From positions 248,001 to 312,000 of the forward strand of contig NZ_FOFV01000010.1 of assembly GCF_900111005.1 (NCBI RefSeq): 64,000 bases of DNA, read 5' to 3'. The translations under genes and the position numbers were made by a program. Within the stretch, counting starts at the first letter, position 1. Each line of letters begins with the position of its first letter. The notes under the pieces are model-generated. The model saw nothing but the letters and a program-made list of their open reading frames with translations, searched no databases and was not told the DNA's origin. Source of the stretch: Lentzea albida (GTDB taxonomy: Bacteria; Actinomycetota; Actinomycetes; Mycobacteriales; Pseudonocardiaceae). Below are positions 32,783 to 41,759 of this stretch, in pieces.

Positions 32783-33715
32783 ATGAATTCGAAACGTGCA
32801 GCACTGATTTCCGCGGCCGCGCTCGTCATGGGCGCGGTGTCCATTCCCCAGGCGACCGCCGCACCGTTCGGGCTGGTCGGCTGGGCCACCCAGGGAGGGG
32901 GTACGACGGGTGGCGGCAGCGCCACCCCCGTCACCGTGACCACGGCGTCCGCGTTCGTCGCGGCCGCGAAGGCGTCCGGCGCGGCGGTGATCCGGGTCTC
33001 CGGCACGATCTCGCTGTCGAGCATGACGAAGGTGGCCTCGAACAAGACCATCGAGGGAGTCGGCTCGTCCTCGGCGATCACCGGGCAGGGCCTGAACATC
33101 GCCAACGCCTCGAACGTGATCGTGCGCAACCTCAACTTCCGCAGCTGGGGCGACGACGCGATCAACGTGCAGTACTCGACCCGCGTGTGGATCGACCACA
33201 ACACCTTCTCCAACGGTTATGACGGTGCGGTCGACGTCAAGCGGGCGTCGGACTACGTCACGGTGTCCTGGAACAAGTTCAGCAGTCACAACAAGACGAT
33301 GCTGCTGGGCCACAGCGACGACAACGGCTCCGAGGACCGCGGCAAGCTCCGGGTGACCTACCACCACAACTGGTTCGACGGAACGCAGCAGCGCCACCCG
33401 CGCGTGCGGTTCGGCAACCCGGTGCACGTCTACAACAACTATTACGGCGGCGTGACCGACTACGGCGTCGCGTCGACCGTCGAGGCCGGTGTCCTGGTCG
33501 AGGGCAACTACTTCGAGAACACCGAAGACCCGTTCCACCGCGGTGAGGGCAGCTCGGCCGGCGGCTCGCTCGTGGCGAGGAGCAACCACTTCGTCAACTC
33601 CGGAACGGGCGACCAGGGCGGTTCGGTCAAGAGCCTGCCCTACTCGTATCCGCTGGACGGCGCGAGCAGCGTGAAGAGCGTGGTCACGGCCGGTGCCGGA
33701 GCCGGGCGCGGCTGA
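32783..33715 (+). CDS. Secreted pectate lyase, PL1 family (PelA-like)
   Basis: 310 residues, signal peptide 1-26 (ATA|AP). Compact PL1 beta-helix with the classical motifs WIDHNTFSNG, YDGAVDVKRASDYVTVSWNKF and QRHPRVRFGNPVHVYNNYYG, where the RxPR Arg is catalytic. Calcium-binding Asp residues are in DGAVDVK. Cleaves polygalacturonate to unsaturated oligomers. ATG 32783 with GGGAG about 8 nt upstream. Single-gene unit ended by a 14-bp terminator directly after the stop. Confidence 0.95.
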   Translation: MNSKRAALISAAALVMGAVSIPQATAAPFGLVGWATQGGGTTGGGSATPVTVTTASAFVAAAKASGAAVIRVSGTISLSSMTKVASNKTIEGVGSSSAITGQGLNIANASNVIVRNLNFRSWGDDAINVQYSTRVWIDHNTFSNGYDGAVDVKRASDYVTVSWNKFSSHNKTMLLGHSDDNGSEDRGKLRVTYHHNWFDGTQQRHPRVRFGNPVHVYNNYYGGVTDYGVASTVEAGVLVEGNYFENTEDPFHRGEGSSAGGSLVARSNHFVNSGTGDQGGSVKSLPYSYPLDGASSVKSVVTAGAGAGRG

Positions 33716-33722
33716 CGGGACC

Positions 33723-33754
33723 CAGGGGCGCCCCCGGTGGCGGGGGCGCCCCTG
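33723..33754 (+). terminator. Strong terminator after pectate lyase 2
   Basis: Perfect 14-bp GC stem (33723-33736 with 33741-33754, loop GTGG), 7 bp after the stop and followed by CTATTG. Confidence 0.8.
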
Positions 33755-33762
33755 CTATTGCC

Positions 33763-33776
33763 TGGGACCGCTCCCA
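33763..33776. promoter_or_regulatory. CebR/CelR box upstream of GH48 (distal)
   Basis: TGGGACCGCTCCCA, 13 of 14 matches to the TGGGAGCGCTCCCA box bound by the cellobiose-responsive repressors CebR (Streptomyces) and CelR (Thermobifida). Confidence 0.75.
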
Positions 33777-33924
33777 GAATTCCACTCGAAGGGAGCAGTA
33801 AGAGGAACCGCCAGAGCAACAAGTATTGCGCCGCAAAGAGTAACGCGAAGAGCTGTGCGGCGCAGAACCTGTTGCACCTGTGATCGGTTGGTCGCTGTGG
33901 GCCACGTTACAGTGCCGTGAACTC

Positions 33925-33938
33925 TGGGAGCGCTCCCA
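33925..33938. promoter_or_regulatory. CebR/CelR box upstream of GH48 (proximal)
   Basis: TGGGAGCGCTCCCA, perfect match to the consensus, 20 bp before the GH48 start codon. The repressor gene itself is not in the window. Confidence 0.9.
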
Positions 33939-33958
33939 GTTGTCGAGAGGGCGGCGGC

Positions 33959-36835
33959 ATGACTCGACGAAGAGTGGCGTTGGCGGTTGCGGCGGTGGTG
34001 CTGATCGGCGGGACCCCCGCCGTCGCGGCACCTGCTGCGGTGGCCTGCACCGTCACCTACCAAGTCACCAACGAGTGGAACAACGGATTCGGCGCTGCTG
34101 TGTCGATCCGCAACGACGGGGAGGCGCTGAACGGCTGGAACCTCACGTGGACGTTCCCGGACGGGCAACGCGTCACGCAGGGGTGGAGCGGCAACTTCAC
34201 GCAGAACGGCGCCGTTGTGAGCGTCACCAACCCCTCCTGGGCGCCGACGCTGCCTTCGGGTGGCACCGCGCAGGTGGGCTTCAACGGCAGCAAGGGCTCG
34301 ACGAACCGGCCCCCGACGGACTTCGCCGTGAACGGCGTGTCCTGCACGGGCCCCAACCAGTCGCCGTCCGTGGCACTGACGGCACCCACCAGCGGCAGCA
34401 GCTACACCCTGCCCGCGCAGATCCCGCTGGCGGCGACCGCGCAGGACGCCGACGGCACGATCGCCAAGGTCGACTTCTACGCCGGCACCACGCTGGTCGC
34501 GACCGACACCAGCGCGCCGTTCACCGGCACGTGGACGTCGGCGCCGGCCGGTGACCACAGCATCACCGCGCGGGCGACGGACAACCGCGGCGCCACCACG
34601 ACCTCGGCCCCGGCCGCGGTCAAGGTCCTCTCCGGGCCGGCGGTGCTCGCCTCGCCGAGCGCGGTCTCGGTGAAGCAGGGCCAGACGGCGACGTTCGACG
34701 TCTCCCTGGCCACGGCACCGAGCCAGCCGGTCACCGTCACCATCACCGGCAGCGGCAGCACCGACCTGACGGTGAGCCCGGCGACGCTCACGCTCTCCGG
34801 CACCGCCAAGCAGACGGTCACGGTGACGTCGGCGAACAACGGTGGCGCGCTCGGCACGGCCACGTTCACCGCGTCGGCCACCGGCTACAGCCCGGCGACC
34901 GTCACGGTCAAGGAACTCGACCCGTCCACTTCGGACTTCAACAAGGCGTTCCTCGACCAGTACAACAAGATCAAGGACCCGGCGAGCGGCTACTTCCGCA
35001 AGTTCGGCGACCTGCTCGTGCCCTACCACTCGGTCGAGACGCTGCTGGTGGAGGCACCGGACCACGGTCACCAGACCACGTCCGAGGCGTTCAGCTACTA
35101 CCTGTGGCTCGAGGCGAGCTACGGCCGCGTCACCGGGGACTGGGCTCCGTTCAAGTCCGCGTTCGCGTCGATGGAGAAGTACATCATCCCGGCGAAGGCC
35201 GACCAGCCGACCAACGACAAGTACGACCCGTCCAAGCCGGCGACCTACGCGCCGGAGCACCCGAGGATGGACCAGTACCCGTCGACGCTCGACGGCACCG
35301 TTTCCGTGGGCCAGGACCCGATCGCGGCGGAGCTGAAGTCCGCGTACGGCAACTCGGACGTCTACGGCATGCACTGGCTGATCGACGTCGACAACACCTA
35401 CGGCTTCGGCCGCTGCGGTGACGGCACGACGGCACCCGCGTACATCAACACCTACCAGCGCGGCTCGTCGGAGTCGGTGTGGGAGACCATCCCGCAGCCC
35501 TCCTGCGACACGTTCAAGCACGGCGGTCCCAACGGCTTCCTGGACCTGTTCACCAAGGACTCGTCCTACGCCAAGCAGTGGAAGTACACCAACGCGCCGG
35601 ACGCGGACGCCCGCGTGGTGCAGGTGGCGCTGCTGGCCCAGCAGTGGGCCACGGCGCAGGGCAAGGCCGGTGACATCTCCGCGGAGATCGGCAAGTCCGC
35701 CAAGATGGGCGACTACCTGCGGTACGCCATGTTCGACAAGTACTTCAAGCGCATCGGCAACTGCAACAGCCCGTCGTCGTGCCCCGGCGCGACCGGCAAG
35801 AACAGCGCGCACTACCTGATGTCCTGGTACTACGCGTGGGGCGGCGCGACCGACACGTCCGCCGGCTGGGCGTGGCGCATCGGTGACGGTGCCTCGCACC
35901 AGGGCTACCAGAACCCGCTGGCAGCGCACGCTCTCGCGAACGTGCCGGCGCTCAAGCCGTTGTCCGCCACAGGGCAGCAGGACTGGGCGACGTCGCTGAA
36001 CCGGCAGCTCGAGATGCTGCAGTGGCTGCAGTCGGCCGACGGCGGTCTCGCCGGCGGCGTGACGAACAGCTGGGAGGGCCAGTACGCATCGCCTCCCGCC
36101 GGCACGCCGACGTTCTACGGCATGTACTACGACGCCCACCCCGTGTGGCGCGACCCGCCGAGCAACCGGTGGTTCGGCTTCCAGGTGTGGGGGATCGAGC
36201 GCACGGCCGCTCTCTACCGGCTGACCGGTGACGCGCGCGCCAAGAAGATCCTCGACAAGTGGGTGCCGTGGGCGATCGCGAACACCACGACCGGCACGAA
36301 CTTCCAGATCCCCGCGGACCTGGAGTGGTCGGGAGCGCCGGACACGTGGAACGCGACCAACCCGGGCTCGAACGCGAACCTGCGGGTGCGCGTGGTGAAC
36401 CACAACCAGGACGTCGGCATCGCCGCGTCTTACGCGAAGGTGCTGCTGAACTACGCGGCGCGGTCGGGCAACGCCTCGGCCAAGACCACGGGTGAGGCGC
36501 TGCTGACCGGGCTGCTCGCGCACCAGGACAGCCTCGGCATCGCGACGCCGGAGACCCGCACGGACTACAACCGGTTCGACGACGTCTACAACACCAGCAC
36601 GCTCGAAGGCCCGTACGTGCCGTCCGGCTGGACCGGGAAGATGCCCAACGGCGACACGATCGGCCAGGGCTCGTCCTTCCTGTCGATGCGGTCGATGTTC
36701 CGCAACGACCCGCAGTGGCCCAAGGTCCAGTCCTACCTGGACGGTGGGCCGGCGCCGACGTTCACCTACCACCGCTTCTGGGCGCAAGCCGAGATCGCGA
36801 CGGCGTTCTCCCTGCACGCCGAGATCTACGGGTGA
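33959..36835 (+). CDS. Secreted GH48 reducing-end cellobiohydrolase with CBM2 and two Ig-like modules
   Basis: 958 residues from ATG 33959. Signal peptide 1-23 or so; CBM2 30-129 bounded by Cys30 and Cys129; Ig-like domain about 133-223 (SVALTAPTSG, DGTIAKVDFYAG); a second beta-sandwich about 228-320 (ASPSAVSVKQGQTATFDV); GH48 catalytic domain about 325-958. The acid Glu is E376 in HQTTSEAFSYY. GH48 enzymes run processively along cellulose from the reducing end and are key components of free and complexed bacterial cellulase systems. Under two CebR-type boxes. First gene of an operon with the LPMO (11-bp gap), a small unknown protein and a GH6 enzyme. Confidence 0.96.
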   Translation: MTRRRVALAVAAVVLIGGTPAVAAPAAVACTVTYQVTNEWNNGFGAAVSIRNDGEALNGWNLTWTFPDGQRVTQGWSGNFTQNGAVVSVTNPSWAPTLPSGGTAQVGFNGSKGSTNRPPTDFAVNGVSCTGPNQSPSVALTAPTSGSSYTLPAQIPLAATAQDADGTIAKVDFYAGTTLVATDTSAPFTGTWTSAPAGDHSITARATDNRGATTTSAPAAVKVLSGPAVLASPSAVSVKQGQTATFDVSLATAPSQPVTVTITGSGSTDLTVSPATLTLSGTAKQTVTVTSANNGGALGTATFTASATGYSPATVTVKELDPSTSDFNKAFLDQYNKIKDPASGYFRKFGDLLVPYHSVETLLVEAPDHGHQTTSEAFSYYLWLEASYGRVTGDWAPFKSAFASMEKYIIPAKADQPTNDKYDPSKPATYAPEHPRMDQYPSTLDGTVSVGQDPIAAELKSAYGNSDVYGMHWLIDVDNTYGFGRCGDGTTAPAYINTYQRGSSESVWETIPQPSCDTFKHGGPNGFLDLFTKDSSYAKQWKYTNAPDADARVVQVALLAQQWATAQGKAGDISAEIGKSAKMGDYLRYAMFDKYFKRIGNCNSPSSCPGATGKNSAHYLMSWYYAWGGATDTSAGWAWRIGDGASHQGYQNPLAAHALANVPALKPLSATGQQDWATSLNRQLEMLQWLQSADGGLAGGVTNSWEGQYASPPAGTPTFYGMYYDAHPVWRDPPSNRWFGFQVWGIERTAALYRLTGDARAKKILDKWVPWAIANTTTGTNFQIPADLEWSGAPDTWNATNPGSNANLRVRVVNHNQDVGIAASYAKVLLNYAARSGNASAKTTGEALLTGLLAHQDSLGIATPETRTDYNRFDDVYNTSTLEGPYVPSGWTGKMPNGDTIGQGSSFLSMRSMFRNDPQWPKVQSYLDGGPAPTFTYHRFWAQAEIATAFSLHAEIYG

Positions 36836-36846
36836 GGAGTCCCGAG

Positions 36847-38118
36847 ATGAGGAAACGCATAGCTCTGTTGGCAGTCGCGGCCGCGGTCGGTGCCGTGCTC
36901 GTGCACACCGGCGGCACCGCGGTCGCGCACGGGTCGATGGTCTGGCCCGGCAGCCGCACCTACCTCTGCTACGAGGACGGCCGCGCCGGCGGCGGTGGCG
37001 GCGACCTGAACCCGACCAACCCGGCCTGCCAGGCCGCGGTCGCGCAGGGCGGCAAGCAGCCGCTGTGGGACTGGTTCGGCAACCTGATCAGCAACGCGGC
37101 CGGGCGCCACCGGGAGATCATCCCCGACGGCAACCTCTGCGGCCCCACCACGAAGTACTCCGCCTACAACCTGACGCGCGCCGACTGGCCCACGACCCAG
37201 GTGCAGGCGAACAGCCAGGTCACGTTCCGGTACAACGCGTGGGCGCCGCACCCCGGCACCTGGGAGCAGTACGTCACCAAGGACGGCTTCGACGTGACGA
37301 AGCCGCTCAAGTGGTCCGACCTCGAGTCGGTGCCGTTCGACAAGGTGACGAACCCGCCGCTGGCGAACGGTGAGTACGCCTGGCAGGCCCGCCTGCCCAA
37401 CAAGTCGGGCCGGCACGTCATCTACTCGCTGTGGCAGCGCTCGGACAGCCCCGAGGCGTTCTACAGCTGCTCGGACGTCGTGTTCGGCGGCGGCACCGGT
37501 ACGCCCGACACCACCGCGCCGTCCGCACCCGGCACCCCTGTCGCGTCGGGCGTCACCGCGAACTCGGTGAAGCTCGACTGGTCCGCCTCGACGGACAACG
37601 TCGGCGTCGCGTCCTACCGCGTCTACGGCGGTGGTCAGGTGGTGGCGACCTCCTCGACGAACTCCGTGACGGTCACCGGCCTGAGCGCGGACACCTCGTA
37701 CTCGTTCACGGTGGTGGCGACGGACTCCGCGGGCAACGCTTCGACGGCCTCCTCGGGCGTCACGGTCAGAACGTCGACCGGTGGCGGCACTCCCACGGGT
37801 TCGTGCACGGTGACGTACACGCGGCCGAGCACGTGGAGCGGCGGGTTCACGGCGAACGTGACGGTGGCGAACACGGGCACCAGCGCGATCAGCGCGTGGC
37901 AGCTCGTGTGGGCCTTCCCGTCGGGGCAGCAGCTCCAGCAGGCCTGGTCGTCGACCGTGACCGTCGCGAGTGGACAGGCGACGGCGAAGGGCGTGTCGTA
38001 CAACGCCGACATACCGGCCGGTGGCTCGGCGTCGTTCGGCTTCAACGCCACGACGACGTCCACGCCGACCGACCCGACGTCCTTCACGCTCAACGGTTCG
38101 GCGTGCGCCGTCCGGTGA
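36847..38118 (+). CDS. Secreted AA10 lytic polysaccharide monooxygenase with FnIII and CBM2
   Basis: 423 residues. Signal peptide ends at A27, exposing His28 (HGSMVWPGSRTYLCY), the N-terminal ligand of the copper histidine brace. The second brace His is H135 in WAPHPGTWEQY, and EAFYSCSDVVF closes the AA10 domain at about 215. A fibronectin type III module (about 222-310) and a C-terminal CBM2 (about 320-423) follow. AA10 enzymes oxidatively nick crystalline cellulose or chitin; the cellulase context and CBM2 argue for cellulose. The stop overlaps the next gene's ATG by one base. Confidence 0.95.
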   Translation: MRKRIALLAVAAAVGAVLVHTGGTAVAHGSMVWPGSRTYLCYEDGRAGGGGGDLNPTNPACQAAVAQGGKQPLWDWFGNLISNAAGRHREIIPDGNLCGPTTKYSAYNLTRADWPTTQVQANSQVTFRYNAWAPHPGTWEQYVTKDGFDVTKPLKWSDLESVPFDKVTNPPLANGEYAWQARLPNKSGRHVIYSLWQRSDSPEAFYSCSDVVFGGGTGTPDTTAPSAPGTPVASGVTANSVKLDWSASTDNVGVASYRVYGGGQVVATSSTNSVTVTGLSADTSYSFTVVATDSAGNASTASSGVTVRTSTGGGTPTGSCTVTYTRPSTWSGGFTANVTVANTGTSAISAWQLVWAFPSGQQLQQAWSSTVTVASGQATAKGVSYNADIPAGGSASFGFNATTTSTPTDPTSFTLNGSACAVR

Positions 38119-38570
38119 TGAGGGCGTTGCTCGCCCTCCTGGTGGTGGGTTCGGTGACGTTCGCCCTCCTCGTAGGACGCGCCGAACCCACCCCGGACCT
38201 CAGCAAGGGCGTCGACGGCATCGCCGCGTGGCTGCACGACCTGACCGACGAGTGCTCCACGGTCCGGCGCGGTGACGACTTCACCGAGTTCGCCGGACCG
38301 GTGCGGTCGAAGGTCTACGCGCCGTTCGTCGCGGAGTGGGGGACCTGCGCCAAGGAGCCGTACGGGCGGCTCGGGCTGCTGGTCCTCAGGCCTGGCTTGG
38401 ACCAGGCCTGGCTGGCGGCGCTCGCGGAGGGCGAGGTCCGGGGCGATCCGGACCTCGCCTTCGGGGACGGGTTCGCCCTCACCGGCTCGATCGGCATGGA
38501 GTACCTCGGCCTGAAAAGACTTGAGTGCACGCCCAGCGCGTGCTCGCTCAGGGAGATCGAACATCATTGA
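38118..38570 (+). CDS. Small membrane-anchored or secreted protein of unknown function in cellulase operon
   Basis: 150 residues. N-terminal hydrophobic helix (2-19, ALLALLVVGSVTFALLV) acts as anchor or signal, followed by a soluble alpha/beta segment with three Cys (DECSTV, WGTCAKE, LECTPSACS has a fourth) and no motif I recognise. ATG 38118 overlaps the LPMO stop by one base; GTG 38115 is an alternative. The next gene (GH6) begins 20 bp downstream. Its placement between LPMO and GH6 suggests a role in the oxidative cellulose system, but that is guilt by association. Confidence 0.75.
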   Translation: MRALLALLVVGSVTFALLVGRAEPTPDLSKGVDGIAAWLHDLTDECSTVRRGDDFTEFAGPVRSKVYAPFVAEWGTCAKEPYGRLGLLVLRPGLDQAWLAALAEGEVRGDPDLAFGDGFALTGSIGMEYLGLKRLECTPSACSLREIEHH

Positions 38571-38590
38571 CAGACAGGAGATCCGGAGCA

Positions 38591-40339
38591 ATGAAGCTCA
38601 ACGGACAGAGGCGGTGGGCCGCGGCGGGAGTCGTGGTCGCCACTGCCGTGGCAACGTTCGGGGTGGCGATGAGCGCACCCGCGGGCGCCGCACCTGGCTG
38701 CCGTGTGGACTATACGGCGAACAGCTGGGGCGGAGGGGGTTTCGGTGCTGCGGTGAAGATCACCAACCTCGGTGACGCGATCTCGGGTGGGTGGACGCTC
38801 AAGTTCTCGTTCCCCGGAAGCCAGCGCGTGGCCCAGGGCTGGAGCGCGAACTGGACGCAGTCCGGCAAGGACGTGACCGCGACGAGCATGTCGTGGAACG
38901 GCAGCCTGGGCACCAACGCGTCGATCGACATCGGCTTCAACGGCAGCAACGCCGCCACCGGTGACGCGAACCCGTCCACGTTCACCCTGAACGGCACGAC
39001 GTGCACCGGTCAGCCGGGGACGACGACGACCACCACCACAACGACGACGACCACCACGACCACGACGTCGAACGGCCCCGGCCCCGGCAACCGGGTCGAC
39101 AACCCGTACGTGGGCGCGAAGCAGTACGTGAACCCGGACTGGGCGGCCAAGGCGAACGCGGAACCGGGCGGCAGCAGGGTCGCGAACCAGCCGACCGGTG
39201 TGTGGCTGGACCGCATCGCGGCGATTGCGGGAACGGCCGACTCGCGCAGCCTGGCCGGACACCTGGACGAGGCGGTGCGCCAGGCGGCGGGCTCACCGCT
39301 CGTGATCCAGCTGGTGATCTACAACCTGCCGGGTCGCGACTGCTCGGCGCTCGCCTCCAACGGTGAGCTCAAGGCGACGGAGATCGACCGCTACAAGTCG
39401 GAGTACATCGACCCGATCGCGTCGATCCTCGCCAGGCCCGAGTACTCCGGTCTGCGCATCGTCACGACGGTGGAGATCGACTCCCTGCCGAACCTGATCA
39501 CGAACGTCTCGCCGCGTCCGACCGCGGTGGCGGCGTGCGACACGATGAAGGCGAACGGCAACTACGTGACCGGCGTCGGCTACGCGCTCGCGAAGCTGGG
39601 TGCGGTGCCGAACGTCTACAACTACCTCGACATCGGCCACCACGGCTGGATCGGCTGGGACGACAACTTCGGCCCGACCGCCGAGCTGCTCTTCCAGGCG
39701 GCCAACGCGTCGGGCAGCACCAAGGCGAACGTGCACGGCTTCATCGCCAACACCGCGAACTACGGCGCGCTCAAGGAGCCGTACTTCAAGATCGAGGACT
39801 CGGTGAACGGCACCTCGGTCCGCCAGTCGAAGTGGGTGGACTGGAACCGGTACGTCGACGGGTTGTCCTACGCCCAGGCGTTCCGCAACCGTGCCGTCCA
39901 GGCCGGTTTCGACGCGAACGTCGGTGTGCTGATCGACACCAGCCGCAACGGCTGGGGCGGCAGCGCCCGTCCGACGGGCCCCGGCCCGACGACGAGCGTC
40001 GACGCCTACGTCAACGGTGGCAAGATCGACCGTCGCATCCACCTCGGCAACTGGTGCAACCAGGCCGGTGCCGGACTGGGCGAGCGCCCCAAGGCCGCTC
40101 CGGAGCCGGGCATCGACGCCTACGTCTGGATGAAGCCGCCGGGTGAGTCCGACGGCGCCAGCGAGGAGATCCCGAACAACGAGGGCAAGGGCTTCGACCG
40201 GATGTGCGACCCCACGTACACCGGCAACGTGCGCAACGGCAACAACATGTCCGGCGCGCTCGGCAACGCCCCGATCTCGGGCAAGTGGTTCTCCGCCCAG
40301 TTCCAGGAGCTCATGCGCAACGCCTACCCGGCGCTCTGA
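38591..40339 (+). CDS. Secreted GH6 cellobiohydrolase with N-terminal CBM2
   Basis: 582 residues. Signal peptide 1-34; CBM2 37-138 (Cys37/Cys138); an uninterrupted run of 16 Thr (39020-39067); GH6 domain about 170-582. Acid Asp candidate in NLPGRDCSALASNG and later Asp in IDTSRNGWGG. The catalytic domain is about 410 residues and carries extra loop segments (e.g. EIPNNEGKGFDRMCDPTY) typical of tunnel-forming exo enzymes rather than the short endo form encoded at 47224. It attacks cellulose from the non-reducing end, complementing GH48. ATG 38591; AGGAG about 10 nt upstream. Confidence 0.94.
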   Translation: MKLNGQRRWAAAGVVVATAVATFGVAMSAPAGAAPGCRVDYTANSWGGGGFGAAVKITNLGDAISGGWTLKFSFPGSQRVAQGWSANWTQSGKDVTATSMSWNGSLGTNASIDIGFNGSNAATGDANPSTFTLNGTTCTGQPGTTTTTTTTTTTTTTTTSNGPGPGNRVDNPYVGAKQYVNPDWAAKANAEPGGSRVANQPTGVWLDRIAAIAGTADSRSLAGHLDEAVRQAAGSPLVIQLVIYNLPGRDCSALASNGELKATEIDRYKSEYIDPIASILARPEYSGLRIVTTVEIDSLPNLITNVSPRPTAVAACDTMKANGNYVTGVGYALAKLGAVPNVYNYLDIGHHGWIGWDDNFGPTAELLFQAANASGSTKANVHGFIANTANYGALKEPYFKIEDSVNGTSVRQSKWVDWNRYVDGLSYAQAFRNRAVQAGFDANVGVLIDTSRNGWGGSARPTGPGPTTSVDAYVNGGKIDRRIHLGNWCNQAGAGLGERPKAAPEPGIDAYVWMKPPGESDGASEEIPNNEGKGFDRMCDPTYTGNVRNGNNMSGALGNAPISGKWFSAQFQELMRNAYPAL

Positions 40340-40441
40340 GCCGCGGGATGTGAGCGTGCCCATGCGACCGGCCTCGTTCGCTGAGGTCGTACCGCGTGGG
40401 CACGCTCTTCCAGCCTGATCGTCTTTTCCGTCGCGGAACTT

Positions 40442-40467
40442 TCCAGACGGTGCCGAATTCGTCTGGA
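40442..40467 (+). terminator. Hairpin downstream of cellulase operon
   Basis: 8-bp perfect inverted repeat (40442-40449 with 40460-40467, loop of 10), 102 bp past the GH6 stop. Modest candidate terminator. Confidence 0.4.
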
Positions 40468-40484
40468 CCACCTGAAGTTCGCAA

Positions 40485-40498
40485 TGTTAACGCGCACA
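40485..40498. promoter_or_regulatory. LacI-type operator (site 7)
   Basis: TGTTAACGCGCACA, 76 bp before the GTG start (or 31 bp before the ATG alternative) of the LacI-family gene. Fits the arabinose-type consensus, not the CebR box, despite its place beside cellulases. Confidence 0.6.
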
Positions 40499-40574
40499 TA
40501 ACACTTGATGTCATCAGAAGGTGCTCCCTATGGTGTCGACACGCTCACTGAGCGCAAGCGCGAGAGGAGGCTGT

Positions 40575-41597
40575 GTGGTCACCATCGCGGACGTCGCAAG
40601 GCACGCCGGGGTCGCCCCGAGCACGGTCTCCTACGTCCTCACCGGCAAGCGGTCCATCTCCGCGGACACGAAGACGAGAGTCCGCGAGAGCATCAGAGCC
40701 CTGGGCTACCAGCCGCACGCCTCCGACCGCACGATGTCGGCGGGCAGGACCAACGTGATCGGCCTCGTCCTCCCGCTGCGCGCGGGCACCCACCTGCCCG
40801 CGGTGATGCGCTTCGTCACCGCCGCGGTGACGACCGCCCGCCGTTACGACATGGACCTGCTGCTCATGACCGCGGACGACGGAGCCGCGGGCCTGCGCCG
40901 CGCGGCGAACGGCGCCCAGGTCGACGGGTTCCTCGTCATGGACGTGGAGATGGACGACGACCGGGTGCCGTTGCTGCGGCAGCTGGCCAAGCCGTCCGTC
41001 CTCATCGGACACCCCGCGGCGGCCCGCGGCCTCACCTGCGTGGACCTGGACTTCGAGGCGGCCGGCGCCAAGTGCGTGGACCACCTGGCGGACCTGGGCC
41101 ACCGCTCGATCGGCTTCCTGGGCGCGCCCAGCGCCGTCTACCGGCGCAGCACCGGCTTCGCCCACCGCACCATGAACGGCTTCAGCGCGGCGGCGATGCG
41201 CCGCGGGGTCGCCGCGACCGCGCTGGCCGTGGAGGGCGACCACGACTCGGTGCTGCGGGCCACCAAGGCCCTGATCCGGGCGCACCCGTCGATGACGGCC
41301 CTGGTGGTGCACAACGAGGCCGCGCTGGGGTGGATCACCACCTGCCTGCGGGCGGCCGGGAGGCAGGTCCCGGGAGACGTCGCCGTCGTGGCGATCTGCC
41401 CGGACGAGCTGGCGGAGCAGACGTCACCGCTGCTCACTTCGGTGCGGCTGCCGGCGGAGGAGCTGGGGCGGCACGCCGTCGACCTGCTGGTGGCGAAGCT
41501 GGAGGGCAAGCAGCCGCCACCGCTGATGTTGTTGCCGCCCAGGCTCTCGCGGCGGGCGAGCACGCCGGACCCGGCACCACACCGCGGCACGGCCTGA
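40575..41597 (+). CDS. LacI-family regulator next to the cellulase operon
   Basis: 340 residues from GTG 40575 (AGGAGG 4 nt upstream), where the protein begins VVTIADVARHAGV as typical LacI proteins do. An ATG at 40530 with AGAAGG is a reasonable alternative adding 15 residues. Helix-turn-helix ADVARHAGVAPSTVSYVL, hinge QPHASDRTMSAG, effector domain with VLIGHPAAARG and VVHNEAALGWI. The recognition helix (STVSYVL) and the operator upstream differ from CebR, so I do not call it the cellobiose repressor. Probably autoregulated; regulon unknown. A 15-bp hairpin follows the gene. Confidence 0.9.
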   Translation: MVTIADVARHAGVAPSTVSYVLTGKRSISADTKTRVRESIRALGYQPHASDRTMSAGRTNVIGLVLPLRAGTHLPAVMRFVTAAVTTARRYDMDLLLMTADDGAAGLRRAANGAQVDGFLVMDVEMDDDRVPLLRQLAKPSVLIGHPAAARGLTCVDLDFEAAGAKCVDHLADLGHRSIGFLGAPSAVYRRSTGFAHRTMNGFSAAAMRRGVAATALAVEGDHDSVLRATKALIRAHPSMTALVVHNEAALGWITTCLRAAGRQVPGDVAVVAICPDELAEQTSPLLTSVRLPAEELGRHAVDLLVAKLEGKQPPPLMLLPPRLSRRASTPDPAPHRGTA

Positions 41598-41686
41598 GGG
41601 CTCACCGAGCGGACGGTCGCAGGGACGACTTCGGCCCGCGCGGAAACGCGGCGCGCGCGGACCGGCCACGCCCGCAGACCGTCCTG

Positions 41687-41731
41687 GAGGAGTGCGCGAC
41701 GCCACGGCGGAGCGACCGTCGCGCACTCCTC
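41687..41731 (+). terminator. Strong hairpin between lacI-family gene and mmuM
   Basis: Perfect 15-bp inverted repeat (41687-41701 with 41717-41731, loop of 15), 90 bp past the LacI stop and 29 bp before the mmuM start. Probable terminator, though its closeness to the next promoter leaves an operator role possible. Confidence 0.6.
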
Positions 41732-41759
41732 GGCCCGTGCCGTCTTGCGTAGACTTCCT

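Noticed and set aside
40575-41597. LacI regulator inside the cellulase region called as CebR
   Set aside because: Its N-terminus and upstream operator differ from CebR/CelR, and its own site is of the arabinose type.
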